Part shown: one piece after another, positions 16,723 through 24,474 of the stretch
Numbering within the stretch: position 1 is the first letter of the stretch
How the letters are laid out: every line of letters starts with the position of its first letter
From: CAVPDE01 sp963702565
GTDB lineage: Bacteria > Desulfobacterota > DSM-4660 > Desulfatiglandales > HGW-15
Length of the DNA stretch: 64,000 nt
Direction: 5' to 3'
Assembly (NCBI GenBank): GCA_963702565.1
Contig: CAVPDE010000022.1
Span: forward strand, 207,416 to 271,415
Position numbers and translations under genes: made by a program
The notes under the pieces: generated by a model
The model's input: the letters and a program-made list of their open reading frames with translations, nothing else
Database searches by the model: none
What the model was told of the DNA's origin: nothing

Positions 16723-17778
16723 CTATCCCGACCTGCTTCTGTCGTAGACCTTTTTTACTGCGATGGAATGAGGGTCGAGGTTGGTGAGGCCGTATTTCTC
16801 CGCCCAGTCCATGGCTTCGAGAAATTCCTGAACCGTGATGCCCCGAGCGATTTCCGGGTGTTCAAAGGCTTTGTACTCCACGCGGTACTGGGGCATGATG
16901 TTCACGTAAGTGGACTTGGGAAGGGTTTGGGCCACCCACTGGACAAACTTCTCTGTCCCTGCCACCCGGTTGGGCATGACCAGGTGCCGGATCAGCAGAC
17001 CGCGCAGGGCGACGCCCCTGCCGTCGACCCTCAGTTCCCCGACCTGGCGCTGCATCTCAACGATCGCTTTCTTCGTCACTTCAGGATAGTCCGATGCTCC
17101 TGCGGAGTACTTGGCCGCTTTGTCAGGGTCCATGTACTTCATGTCCGGCATATAAATATCCACAATGCCGTCCAGGATCTTGAGGATTTCGATCCGCTCA
17201 TACCCGCTTGTGTTGTAAACGAGCGGGAGGTTCAGTCCTTTGTTCAGGGCAATCCGGGTGGCATTGACGATGTTGGGCATCACGTGCGTCGGGGTGACCA
17301 AGTTGATGTTGTGACACCCCATTTCTTGGAGCTTCATCATCAGGTCCGCCACATCCTCATCACGGATCGCTTTCCCTTCGCCCTCGTGAGAGATGGGCCA
17401 GTTCTGGCAAAAGACACACCGGAGATTGCAATTGGAAAAGAAAATCGTCCCCGACCCTCCCTGTCCCACCAGCGGCATTTCCTCTCCAAAATGAGGGTGG
17501 GCCCCGTAGACGACGGGCTTGACCGGAGCCCTGCAAAAGCCGACATCCCCTTTGATTCGATTCACCCCGCACTCCCGGGGGCAGAGGCTGCAGTTCTCGA
17601 ATCGGGCGTAGGCTTCTTTGATTCTCAGGCCAAACTTACCCTCCCGGTCAAGTTTCTTATACGCCGGTTCCCACAATTCTCCTTTTTTTGCAGACGCACA
17701 AAGAGCGGCGGGATTCACAAGGAGCGAACCGCCCAAGACGAGAGAAGCCTTGATGAAATCTCTGCGCGTCGTCTCCAT
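16723..17778 (-). CDS. Radical SAM protein, PflX/PflA-activase-like, with Tat-like leader
   Basis: A 351-residue protein starting behind GGAGCAAACC with METTRRDFIKASLVLGG, a twin-arginine leader ending near AALCAS. It has an N-terminal cysteine set CSLCPREC and GFC, then radical SAM motif CNLRCVFCQNW near residue 132, and PTHVMPNIVNA, MPDMKYMD and RHLVMPNR downstream, as in the COG1313 (PflX) group. Its partner is unknown. It faces the other Tat-leader radical SAM gene across the CACGG repeat, so two related exported-looking enzymes are neighbours. Confidence 0.87.
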   Translation of the reverse strand: METTRRDFIKASLVLGGSLLVNPAALCASAKKGELWEPAYKKLDREGKFGLRIKEAYARFENCSLCPRECGVNRIKGDVGFCRAPVKPVVYGAHPHFGEEMPLVGQGGSGTIFFSNCNLRCVFCQNWPISHEGEGKAIRDEDVADLMMKLQEMGCHNINLVTPTHVMPNIVNATRIALNKGLNLPLVYNTSGYERIEILKILDGIVDIYMPDMKYMDPDKAAKYSAGASDYPEVTKKAIVEMQRQVGELRVDGRGVALRGLLIRHLVMPNRVAGTEKFVQWVAQTLPKSTYVNIMPQYRVEYKAFEHPEIARGITVQEFLEAMDWAEKYGLTNLDPHSIAVKKVYDRSRSG

Positions 17779-17901
17779 GGTTTGCTCCGAACGGCTATGT
17801 ATTGGTCGGATGAGCTACACGGAGCTCTACCGGAAATTGCTTCACTTCAAAAGGGTCCTGCAGATGCTTCTGATCTTTTCGAAATGATCCGGCTGTTCTG
17901 T

Positions 17902-18423
17902 TCAGGGTTCCTTGAGGGTTACTCCTGATTGCTTGGCGATGATCTTTGCGATGGCCACGACTGCGTTCAGCAATCCATCGTCATAGTTGTTCTGCTTGAG
18001 AAGAGGTGCCGCAAAACGGTCCTGGATTTCCCCGATCTGGCGTGGAGCAAGAATCGCTTTGAGGCCGGTTCCCGTGCGGATGCGCATCTTCCGCTCCCTC
18101 ACGCTTACCAAAATCAAGACTCCTCGATCTTCGCCTGTTTTCCCTAGGCCCCGCTCGTTGTAAAGGCGATGGGCGTATTCATTGGGATCGGCACCTGCGA
18201 GATCGGACCGGGTTACTAAGACCAGCTCGACACCCGTCTTGGTGAACAACTCTCTTGCGAGGCTGCTTATCCGCTTTTCATAAGGTGGCGTGATCACCTC
18301 GGCAAAGTCGTCAACCGGCTGTGAGGGCTTTGAAACGAGGCTTTGTTCGCATGCAGCACCGAAGACCGCTGTCCCGATGAAAAGCAATAGAACAAAGATT
18401 CTCCTTACGGTGAACCTTGACAT
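17902..18423 (-). CDS. TPM-domain (YgcG-like) lipoprotein
   Basis: A 173-residue protein with a lipoprotein signal peptide (hydrophobic FVLLLFIGTAVF, lipobox FGAAC at about residue 25). The mature part is a TPM domain: VDDFAEVITP, VELVLVTRSDL, GLGKTGEDRGVLILVS and RKMRIRTGTGL. TPM domains occur in envelope proteins and some have phosphatase activity. It stands just downstream of the cytidylate-kinase-like gene on the same strand, with a 21-nt gap, so co-transcription is likely. Confidence 0.87.
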   Translation of the reverse strand: MSRFTVRRIFVLLLFIGTAVFGAACEQSLVSKPSQPVDDFAEVITPPYEKRISSLARELFTKTGVELVLVTRSDLAGADPNEYAHRLYNERGLGKTGEDRGVLILVSVRERKMRIRTGTGLKAILAPRQIGEIQDRFAAPLLKQNNYDDGLLNAVVAIAKIIAKQSGVTLKEP

Positions 18424-18444
18424 TAATCCGGCAACCCCCGCTTA

Positions 18445-19263
18445 TTAGTAGCCCCCGGGCGGCAGTATGCCGATCTCGTCTTTAACCTTGGAGACCCCGG
18501 TCACCTTCTTGACTGCTGCGATCATCTGACTCTTCTTTTCCTGGTTCACCGCGAAACCGAAAAGGTGGACTACACCCTTTTCCGGCACATCCACATTGAA
18601 CTGGGCGGAACCAAAGTGCTCTTTGAGAAGCGCTGCCTGGACTTTTTTCAGCAGGGCCATTCGCTCCATGGTTTCGAGGGCGGTCAAACTGCATTCCTTC
18701 ACGGCCTGGACCTCAAGGGCTTCCAGAATAAGCCGGCCGGCTCCTTCAATGCCCAACTTTTCCGGGTTAATGACCAGGTCGTACAACGACATGTCGTCCA
18801 AATCCATTTTAAAAGCGAATCGCATGAAGCCGCGGCGCTCACTGTCGCTTTTGGCGATCATTTTTTCGGCCGCCTTCTCGCTCAACCCGTGGTTTGCCAT
18901 CACCTGTTTGATACGATAGTCCTCTGAGGCGAGGATGAGGACATGGAGCGCACACCCGAAGTCTCTGAGAAGCAATTGGCTCCCATGACCAAGAATGATC
19001 CCATTGCCAGAACGGGAGACCTCGTAGATCACAGACTCCATGAGGTCGATGTAAAGCTCGGGATTGTATCCTCTGAGAGAATCAAAAAAGCCAGGGGCTT
19101 TCTCGTCAAACCCCTTTAATTCTTGAGAGCGAAGCCCAAGCTTGATCGCCTCGACCTGGAGTTTCTGGTCGTCATAAAGCGGCACCTTGGTTTTGTCCGC
19201 AACAAAACGAGCGACTTTATCAGCGCCGCAACCCATACCGCCGGATACTGTTAGGAGTGCCAT
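18445..19263 (-). CDS. Cytidylate kinase-like P-loop protein with C-terminal BON-like domain
   Basis: A 272-residue protein; the ATG at 19263 lies behind a G-rich site. The N-terminal 200 residues match the cytidylate-kinase-like (AAA_26) family: P-loop-like VSGGMGCGADKVAR, NGIILGHGSQLLL, and DSERRGFMRFAF in the lid region. The final 60 residues (FNVDVPEKGVVHLFGF to VSKVKDEIGIL) look like a BON domain, usually a lipid- or periplasm-associated module. The nucleotide or protein substrate is unknown. The gene precedes the TPM lipoprotein. Confidence 0.8.
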   Translation of the reverse strand: MALLTVSGGMGCGADKVARFVADKTKVPLYDDQKLQVEAIKLGLRSQELKGFDEKAPGFFDSLRGYNPELYIDLMESVIYEVSRSGNGIILGHGSQLLLRDFGCALHVLILASEDYRIKQVMANHGLSEKAAEKMIAKSDSERRGFMRFAFKMDLDDMSLYDLVINPEKLGIEGAGRLILEALEVQAVKECSLTALETMERMALLKKVQAALLKEHFGSAQFNVDVPEKGVVHLFGFAVNQEKKSQMIAAVKKVTGVSKVKDEIGILPPGGY

Positions 19264-19399
19264 GACCAACCCCCCCCTTCATGGACTTAACTTTTTGATA
19301 TGCCTGAAGTTAGGGAGTGGAGAATGGTTTGTCAATGCGAGCAAAGAAATCAGGGCCGGCAATGGGCGGGTATCGGAGAGGCTAAAGAAGGTGGGCTTG

Positions 19400-19747
19400 T
19401 CAATGGCCGCTGAGCGCGACTATGTACCTCTTCAGTAATCCTCTATCCTCTTTGTTCATATGGGTGAACTTCACCCCGGCACAGTGACGGTATTCATCGG
19501 TGGGCGGCGCCTGGTGGACGACTCGGCCTCTCAACCTGACCATGTCTTCTTTCAGTCCGAGAGTGATCAGAACTTCTTCTCCTTCCTTCAGAGCACGATG
19601 GGTTTCGAGAAGAAGGCCTCCTTCACTCACGTTGCGAGTGCGTCCCATTCCCCGGCTGAGAAACACCCCGTCTTCCCCCAAAATGACGTAATCCACAAGA
19701 TTCAGCGTCTTCTTCCGATCCCACTTCCGCCGCTGTGCCTCTGCCAT
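19400..19747 (-). CDS. PilZ domain protein
   Basis: A 115-residue single-domain protein. The PilZ hallmarks are a basic N-terminal cluster (RRKWDRKK) and NVSEGG at about residues 39-44, matching the (D/N)xSxxG half of the cyclic-di-GMP site, followed by beta strands ending GVKF. The canonical RxxxR spacing is blurred, so ligand binding is likely but not certain. It is monocistronic. Confidence 0.85.
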   Translation of the reverse strand: MAEAQRRKWDRKKTLNLVDYVILGEDGVFLSRGMGRTRNVSEGGLLLETHRALKEGEEVLITLGLKEDMVRLRGRVVHQAPPTDEYRHCAGVKFTHMNKEDRGLLKRYIVALSGH

Positions 19748-19860
19748 AGGTTCACCCCTGTTCCGAGGATTTTTCCGATACTATAGGTGGCGATAATATC
19801 TCATAAATCGCGATGAAAGTCCACCCTTTTTGAAGGTATGAGTGGGGGCAATAAAAGACA

Positions 19861-20163
19861 GGCTGTTGCCCAAATCGCTCTGAAGTGCCGTGTGCCTGGA
19901 TGAGGGTGCCTTCTCTTCCATACGGGGCTCACGGCCTGCTCATTTCAAGGAGTTACGGACGGGTGATGCCCGCCCGCTTCGCCTGACGGCTCGCGATCTG
20001 GCGGGCAGCGCCTCCCCCCTCGCTGTTCCCCTCGCGTTCGCTCGGGGCCATCGGGTCCCCCATTCCGTAACTCCATGAAATGAGGAAGGCCTTCCGCCAG
20101 GTATTACAGAGAAGGCACCCTCATCCAGCTCTGCACGCTAATTTGATTACTTGGGCAACAGCC
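19861..20163. repeat. 303-bp fold-back element with three nested inverted arms (MITE-like or structured RNA)
   Basis: This fills most of the 450-nt gap between the PilZ and MetE-like genes. Outer arms GGCTGTTGCCCAA (19861-19873) and TTGGGCAACAGCC (20151-20163) are perfect. Middle arms GGATGAGGGTGCCTTCTCT (19898-19916) and 20108-20126 are perfect over 19 bp. Inner 21-nt arms at 19939-19959 and 20064-20084 differ at one position. The core is GC-rich. No ORF inside looks real and no target duplication was recognised. Confidence 0.8.
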
Positions 20164-20197
20164 CGAAGATGTGGGACCATTTCAAAAAGCTGAAATG

Positions 20198-21223
20198 TTA
20201 CCGCAGATGATATTTTTCGCGCAGGGATTCGGAGAGTTGCCGGATCACTTTGAAGGCTTTTTCAACAGTCTTTTCGCCGTCCGGATTCACCAGACAGCAA
20301 GTGGCCGGAGAAAGCAGGCTCCTGGACAGCAAGAACTCGCGATCAATGCCCTTGCCATAGAGTCTGGCCCAAACGTCTTCAAGCCTTTTCTCCAGGGAGA
20401 GCATGCTCTCCTTTTCAAAAGGCTCGAAATTGGTTGGCACAATGCCCCACACGATGACTCCGCCCCGATCCAGGAACCTACGCATAGAGGCCGCATAAGA
20501 GGCGAACACCTCACCGTTCGAGTAAATGTCCATGGACAGAATGTCGAGGTCCTGGCCCAGCAGAAAATCCCAGTCCGGATTGCCGCACAGGTGCACGCCG
20601 CGGGGCCTTTGGATCATGGAAAAAAAGGTCTCCATGTCTTGCCTCGCCGCCCGGTCTCCGTAACCTGCCATGGCACTGAACAAAAACTGGAGCCCCGGTT
20701 CATCGATGAACATGAACGCATTGGGATTAAGGGCCTTAAGCCGCGTGAGCTGAACATTGACCCTTTTGGCCATGAATTCCAGCATGAAAGGCCGAACCGT
20801 GTCGTCAAAAAGAATGGGTCGGTTGTCTTGATCGTGGACATTCAGTCCGAAGCTGATAGGGCCTTCCAGCTGACCGCGGATCGCCGGGCGGTTGGAGAAA
20901 TCCAACTGAAGGAACTTCCTGTAGACCACCGAGTAGGTGTCACTGATGTCAAAGTACTCAGGCTCCTCGAAATGAGACATGGTCTCTTCCAACTCCGTCA
21001 TGAACTTCTCCAGGGAGAAGCGGAGCGTCCTTTTTTCCAGATCCAGCACCATTCCCGGGAAGTGCTCGGAAGCCTGAACGTACATGTCCTCGTAATAATT
21101 GTATCGCGGCAGCTGCGGCCAGAAGGGGATGTGAAGGGAGAGAGCAACGCTCAAGGCTCTGTCCACATCCGTGTGAGGCATCACGGCCATGGCGGTGGTC
21201 AGAAGATTACCCGGAATACTCAT
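20198..21223 (-). CDS. MetE/UroD-superfamily protein, probable methyltransferase
   Basis: A 341-residue protein behind AAGGGAAAACGC. It resembles cobalamin-independent methionine synthase-like and uroporphyrinogen decarboxylase-like barrels: QLEGPISFGL near residue 118, FIDEPGLQF near 170, HLCGNPDWDFLL near 210, and a late ATCCLVN. The His-x-Cys and the C-terminal cysteine fit the zinc ligands of MetE-type thiol methyltransferases. A corrinoid protein or small thiol could be its methyl donor or acceptor. It is the last gene of a minus-strand run with a ferredoxin, a cupin and a ferritin-like protein. Confidence 0.8.
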   Translation of the reverse strand: MSIPGNLLTTAMAVMPHTDVDRALSVALSLHIPFWPQLPRYNYYEDMYVQASEHFPGMVLDLEKRTLRFSLEKFMTELEETMSHFEEPEYFDISDTYSVVYRKFLQLDFSNRPAIRGQLEGPISFGLNVHDQDNRPILFDDTVRPFMLEFMAKRVNVQLTRLKALNPNAFMFIDEPGLQFLFSAMAGYGDRAARQDMETFFSMIQRPRGVHLCGNPDWDFLLGQDLDILSMDIYSNGEVFASYAASMRRFLDRGGVIVWGIVPTNFEPFEKESMLSLEKRLEDVWARLYGKGIDREFLLSRSLLSPATCCLVNPDGEKTVEKAFKVIRQLSESLREKYHLR

Positions 21224-21290
21224 GCGTTTTCCCTTTCAGGGAACCCTCCTTGGTTCATCGCGGGGTGGAAAACGGAAGAAGGCGATTTCT

Positions 21291-21482
21291 TTAATCCCAG
21301 TGAATGCAGGACACAGGGCACGCTTCCATGGCGTCCTCGATGCATTCCACAGCGCCGCCCTCGAGTTTGACGACTTCTGATTTCTCTCTGTCTTTGTCTA
21401 GTTTAAACACTTCGGGACAGACGTCCTCACAGTTGCCGCAACCGATGCATTCCTCTTCGTCAATGACCACTTTCTTAGCCAT
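21291..21482 (-). CDS. 4Fe-4S ferredoxin, Desulfovibrio gigas type
   Basis: A 63-residue ferredoxin behind GGAGTCTTCC. Cysteines 12, 15, 18, 22 and then 47 and 55 (ECIGCGNCEDVCP, CIEDAMEACP) follow the pattern of single-cluster ferredoxins with two extra cysteines that can form a disulfide. It carries low-potential electrons in the cytoplasm. Its place between the cupin and MetE-like genes, with gaps of 12 and 67 nt, suggests a shared operon. Confidence 0.93.
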   Translation of the reverse strand: MAKKVVIDEEECIGCGNCEDVCPEVFKLDKDREKSEVVKLEGGAVECIEDAMEACPVSCIHWD

Positions 21483-21494
21483 GGAAGACTCCGT

Positions 21495-21812
21495 TCAAAT
21501 GGGTGGCGCGATGGTGACCAGAGCCCGCAGGTCGCTCTTTGCCCTCAGTCCGTGGGGCTCTGCGATGTCACTCACCAGCACGTCTCCTGCTCTCGCTGGA
21601 AGCGTGGCGCCGTCTTTTCCGAGAAATTCCCCGACCCCTTCGATAATGACGATGGTCAACTGGCCTTCAATGTCATGACTGTGAATGGGGAGTTCCTGTC
21701 CGGGCCTGAAATTGAAATTGATGATTTTGAAGTAAGGGGATTCGTGGACAAGGAACCGTTTGAGCGCCTTTTCTTCAAACCCGCTCGACTCATAAAGACT
21801 GACTCTTTTCAT
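21495..21812 (-). CDS. Small cupin-domain protein
   Basis: A 105-residue protein behind GAGGAGG. The single cupin has FRPGQELPIHSHDIEGQ (metal-site histidines), then EGVGEFLGKDG, and IAEPHGLRAK as the second motif. Such proteins bind a metal and small molecules. Neither enzyme activity nor ligand is identifiable. It is likely co-transcribed with the ferritin-like gene upstream (21-nt gap) and the ferredoxin downstream. Confidence 0.85.
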   Translation of the reverse strand: MKRVSLYESSGFEEKALKRFLVHESPYFKIINFNFRPGQELPIHSHDIEGQLTIVIIEGVGEFLGKDGATLPARAGDVLVSDIAEPHGLRAKSDLRALVTIAPPI

Positions 21813-21833
21813 GGGTGCCTCCTCCCTCTTTGG

Positions 21834-22301
21834 CTACATGTCCTTCAAGTAGATCTTTTCATAAAGGTCTTCCAGGCGGGCAAGGTGACCTTCTTCATCT
21901 TCTGCGAGTTTCCTGTACATCCCTGCCATAGGAGCATCTCCGCACTGCTCCGCGGAATTTCTGTAAAAATCCACGGCTCGCTTTTCTTCATGAATCGCGT
22001 AGATCATCACCTCCTGAACCGTGGCATTGGGGCTAAGAGGCTTTTCCTCGAATAAGAGAGAGAACTTCATGCTAGGTCCTGATTTGGCTCCTGAATCATG
22101 AAGGAGAACCGTTTCTTCGAAGAAGGCTTTCTCAAGAATGTATTTGTGCCTCAGTTCATCTAAGGCCAAATCGCGCAAAAGGTCTTTGGCCACACGGTCT
22201 TTTGCCCTCAGATAGGTGTTCCTGTAAACCTCGAAACCTGCCGCTTCGATTCCAATGGCCCTTTCCAGCGCCGCCTCTTTCGTGTAACAGACATCTTCCA
22301 T
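21834..22301 (-). CDS. Ferritin-like diiron protein (rubrerythrin domain without rubredoxin)
   Basis: The start at 22301 is set by GAGGAG 7 nt upstream. The 155-residue four-helix protein has diiron ligand motifs in each helix pair: EAAGFEVY, ELRHKYILE, EEKRAVDFY and EDEEGHLARLE, giving the paired E-x-x-H pattern. No rubredoxin domain is present. A role in peroxide or iron handling is likely. It begins an apparent four-gene operon reaching down to 20198. Confidence 0.87.
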   Translation of the reverse strand: MEDVCYTKEAALERAIGIEAAGFEVYRNTYLRAKDRVAKDLLRDLALDELRHKYILEKAFFEETVLLHDSGAKSGPSMKFSLLFEEKPLSPNATVQEVMIYAIHEEKRAVDFYRNSAEQCGDAPMAGMYRKLAEDEEGHLARLEDLYEKIYLKDM

Positions 22302-22558
22302 GGGATTCTCCTCTCTCAATGCTTTTATGGGAACTTCCTCCGGTATCGCAACGGTTCAGACAGGAGGTGAGAACCTGTTCCGGATGAAACAAAATCTAGT
22401 CATTCCTAGAGTGTTCAACAAGGGCAGATTCCTGGGGGCGCGAGAGACGGCCTGCTTTGCCTCGTCAGTCCAATCCACCATATGACTCCGCCTGATAGAA
22501 TTGCCCGAATGTTACACTAAATGGGGGTTGTGTCCTTGAGCTAAGTCAATTTCTTGAA

Positions 22559-22625
22559 AGTGACAAGTGACGAGTTTTCTTTCTCTTCCTTCTGTCTACT
22601 GTCTACGGTCTTCTGTATTCTTTCT
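22559..22625. repeat. Word repeat: GTGAC unit and ACAGTAG-type words
   Basis: AGTGACAAGTGACGAG at 22559-22574 is identical to the 16-nt left arm at 59869-59884. Next to it, on the minus strand, GACAGTAGACAGAAG-type words form the last codons and stop of the Smr gene. No inverted arm for the GTGAC unit is present here. Confidence 0.7.
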
Positions 22626-22889
22626 TAAATAAACGATCGTTGCTCCCCATCCCGATCCCTCGCTGTCCAGCTTGAACCCCCTGACCAGAGGGTGTTTTTC
22701 GAGGAGAGCGTGGACGGTCCGTAGAAGAATCCCTTTGCCTTTGCCATGAATCACTTTCACTTCGAAAATAGCTTTTTCATAGCAGGCACGCAGGTACTCA
22801 TCCACAACCGACGCGGCTTCTTTCGGTTGGAAGGTGTGAAGATCGAGAGTCCCGTCAATAGGCTGTTCGATGAACTCTGTGTCATCCAT
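22596..22889 (-). CDS. Smr-domain protein
   Basis: A 97-residue protein consisting of one Smr domain: LDLHTFQPKEA near residue 20, VKVIHGKGKGILR in the middle, and a C-terminal GATIVYL strand. Smr domains have nicking or RNA-cleaving activity in MutS2 and related proteins; here it is alone. The ATG at 22889 is used, but a TTG at 22925 that overlaps the stop of the upstream gene (TTGA) is an alternative and would imply translational coupling. The last residues are encoded by a word repeat. Confidence 0.85.
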   Translation of the reverse strand: MDDTEFIEQPIDGTLDLHTFQPKEAASVVDEYLRACYEKAIFEVKVIHGKGKGILLRTVHALLEKHPLVRGFKLDSEGSGWGATIVYLRKNTEDRRQ

Positions 22890-22921
22890 TGGGACGTTGC
22901 CTTCCTTCGGGGTGCGGGAAA

Positions 22922-23260
22922 TCAAACCTTGTCGATGTTCATCTGGTCGCCGAACTTAGCTTCAAGATCGCGGCTGAGGTTGTCGTAGTCCTTCTGGGTT
23001 TCCAGTTCCACCACAAGCTCGCGATCATCGAGCACTTTGAGGAAGCCGTGCTTCTTGACCACATCCACCACTTCTTTCACATCCGCCGTGACCCACCCCT
23101 TCATTCTCATCACGAGTTCATCGCCTTTGAAAGCACGCTCAATCGTGAGGTCCACCCTCCTTTTCTTGGCCTCCCAACCGATCACGGCCGGTTGTACGAG
23201 AACAGGCGTCACGGGGTCATGCATGGCAGCACATCGGAACCAGAGTTTTGCTCGAATCAT
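22922..23260 (-). CDS. Hypothetical protein, 112 aa
   Basis: The ATG at 23260 has GGAGG 6 nt upstream. The product starts MIRAKLWFRCAAMHDPV and has an alpha/beta pattern with a C-terminal helix-strand unit (VVKKHGFLKVLDD, RELVVELETQ). I do not recognise a family. It is coupled to the Smr gene downstream, so an RNA- or DNA-related role is possible but unproven. Confidence 0.65.
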   Translation of the reverse strand: MIRAKLWFRCAAMHDPVTPVLVQPAVIGWEAKKRRVDLTIERAFKGDELVMRMKGWVTADVKEVVDVVKKHGFLKVLDDRELVVELETQKDYDNLSRDLEAKFGDQMNIDKV

Positions 23261-23391
23261 TACATGCCTCCTAACAGGTTGCTGAAAACCGCCCATCTAC
23301 CATTCGACAGGCTCATGGCCCTGAGCAACGTCGAAGGGCGTCGTTGCCCAGCCAGAGGCTGGCAAGCCTTACCCCTCGTCATTTAAGGGAA

Positions 23392-23486
23392 AGGACTGAG
23401 GGATGAGTAATGAGGACTGAGTGAACTCCCAAATACATATATTGCTTAATCCTGCTCAGTCCTCAGTCCTCGGCACTCGTTACTTC
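23392..23486. repeat. GACTGAG word repeat with inverted arms
   Basis: GAGGACTGAG (23412-23421) pairs with two overlapping-phase copies of CTCAGTCCTC (23455-23464 and 23462-23471). Words of the type GGACTGAG and GATGAGTAA repeat nearby. A separate stretch at 23310-23340 resembles the widespread TTCGACAGGCTC intergenic repeat. Confidence 0.7.
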
Positions 23487-23575
23487 TTCTGGGCGCCTTG
23501 TATCTGGGCGGTTTTGAGCAACCTGAGAGCAGATTCTTTTTCAGTACCCTGGCAAAGAACAATCAAAGATCGCTA

Positions 23576-23890
23576 TCAATCCCGGATGATCTTCTTGAGA
23601 TTCGGGAGAGTTTCGGGTTTGCCGGCCTGGACATATCGACTCTCTCCGTCACGGGCCGTCACGTTCTCATAAACCCCGTCATCCCGGCGGACCAGTTTGG
23701 TAAATCCTTTGTCACGGAGCTCTGTGTCTCCCTTGGGAGCGCTCACATAAAAGCGGGAGACGATCTTCCGAACAGGAGCATGGCAACTGGGGCATTGCTT
23801 CAGCTCCTTGTCTTGCATAGACTGCTCGATCTCAAGGACCTTGCCCAAGGAACAGGACTTGTTGACGTGTTCGTATTCATAGATCGGCAT
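23576..23890 (-). CDS. FmdB-family zinc-ribbon protein (variant)
   Basis: A 104-residue protein behind GGAGCAAT. It opens MPIYEYEH as FmdB proteins do, then has an unusual first knuckle (NKSCSLGKVLEI) in place of CxxCG, and a normal second knuckle CPSC. A C-terminal KGFTKLVRRDDG region follows. The family was named as a putative formamidase regulator; the real role is unknown. Confidence 0.82.
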   Translation of the reverse strand: MPIYEYEHVNKSCSLGKVLEIEQSMQDKELKQCPSCHAPVRKIVSRFYVSAPKGDTELRDKGFTKLVRRDDGVYENVTARDGESRYVQAGKPETLPNLKKIIRD

Positions 23891-24098
23891 ATTGCTCCAT
23901 GCCTGCCCTTCGAATCAGCTCAGGCCATACCCTTTGTGCGAAGTGAAGTTACTGCACAGGCATCAAGCCGTCACGCAGGAAGAAACAAAGTCTTGACATT
24001 GATGGCCAATTTGTCATTTTAAAAAAGAGATTGGCAGCCGTCAAGGAGCAACGGATTTGGTGAAAGAAAAAGGTGTACCAGAAAGGAGGTAATGGACG

Positions 24099-24440
24099 AT
24101 GCGGTTCCGCTTCGCGGTAGTAATTCCTGTTCTGGTTTTCGGTCTGGGGATCCTTGGAGAGGCGAACGCCCAATTCGGTGTGTCGCCGACCCAGGTCACC
24201 ATGGACAAGGGCAAGGTTCTTTCCGCTGCAGGAGGGCGATTCGTCTTCGGTCAGATTTCCGACTCGGGAAAAGACCAGTTCATGCTCGATACGCAGACCG
24301 GAAGGTTGTGGCGCATCGGTGAAAGCAGTGATGCGGGAATGCACTTGCGCCCCATTCCCTATCGAAGGGAAGACGGAAAATATTCTCCGGCCCCGGACGG
24401 GCCACCAGAAGTTAAGGGGAAAGAGCCGGGAAAAAAATAG
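24099..24440 (+). CDS. Small secreted protein of unknown function
   Basis: A 113-residue protein; the ATG at 24099 is chosen because AAAGGAGGT lies at a normal distance, whereas an ATG at 24092 is too close. A signal peptide (MRFRFAVVIPVLVFGLGI, cleaved after ANA) leads to a mature part with GGRFVFGQI and QFMLDTQTGRLWRI, a beta-hairpin pattern, and a charged proline-rich tail. It is convergent with the thioredoxin-domain gene and I see no partner. Confidence 0.75.
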   Translation: MRFRFAVVIPVLVFGLGILGEANAQFGVSPTQVTMDKGKVLSAAGGRFVFGQISDSGKDQFMLDTQTGRLWRIGESSDAGMHLRPIPYRREDGKYSPAPDGPPEVKGKEPGKK

Positions 24441-24474
24441 CTCAGGATTCTATCAGGATGCTGAAAGAACACTG

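Noticed and set aside
20171..21370. 399-codon plus-strand frame
   Set aside because: Overlaps the MetE-like gene and the ferredoxin on the other strand and has no motif.
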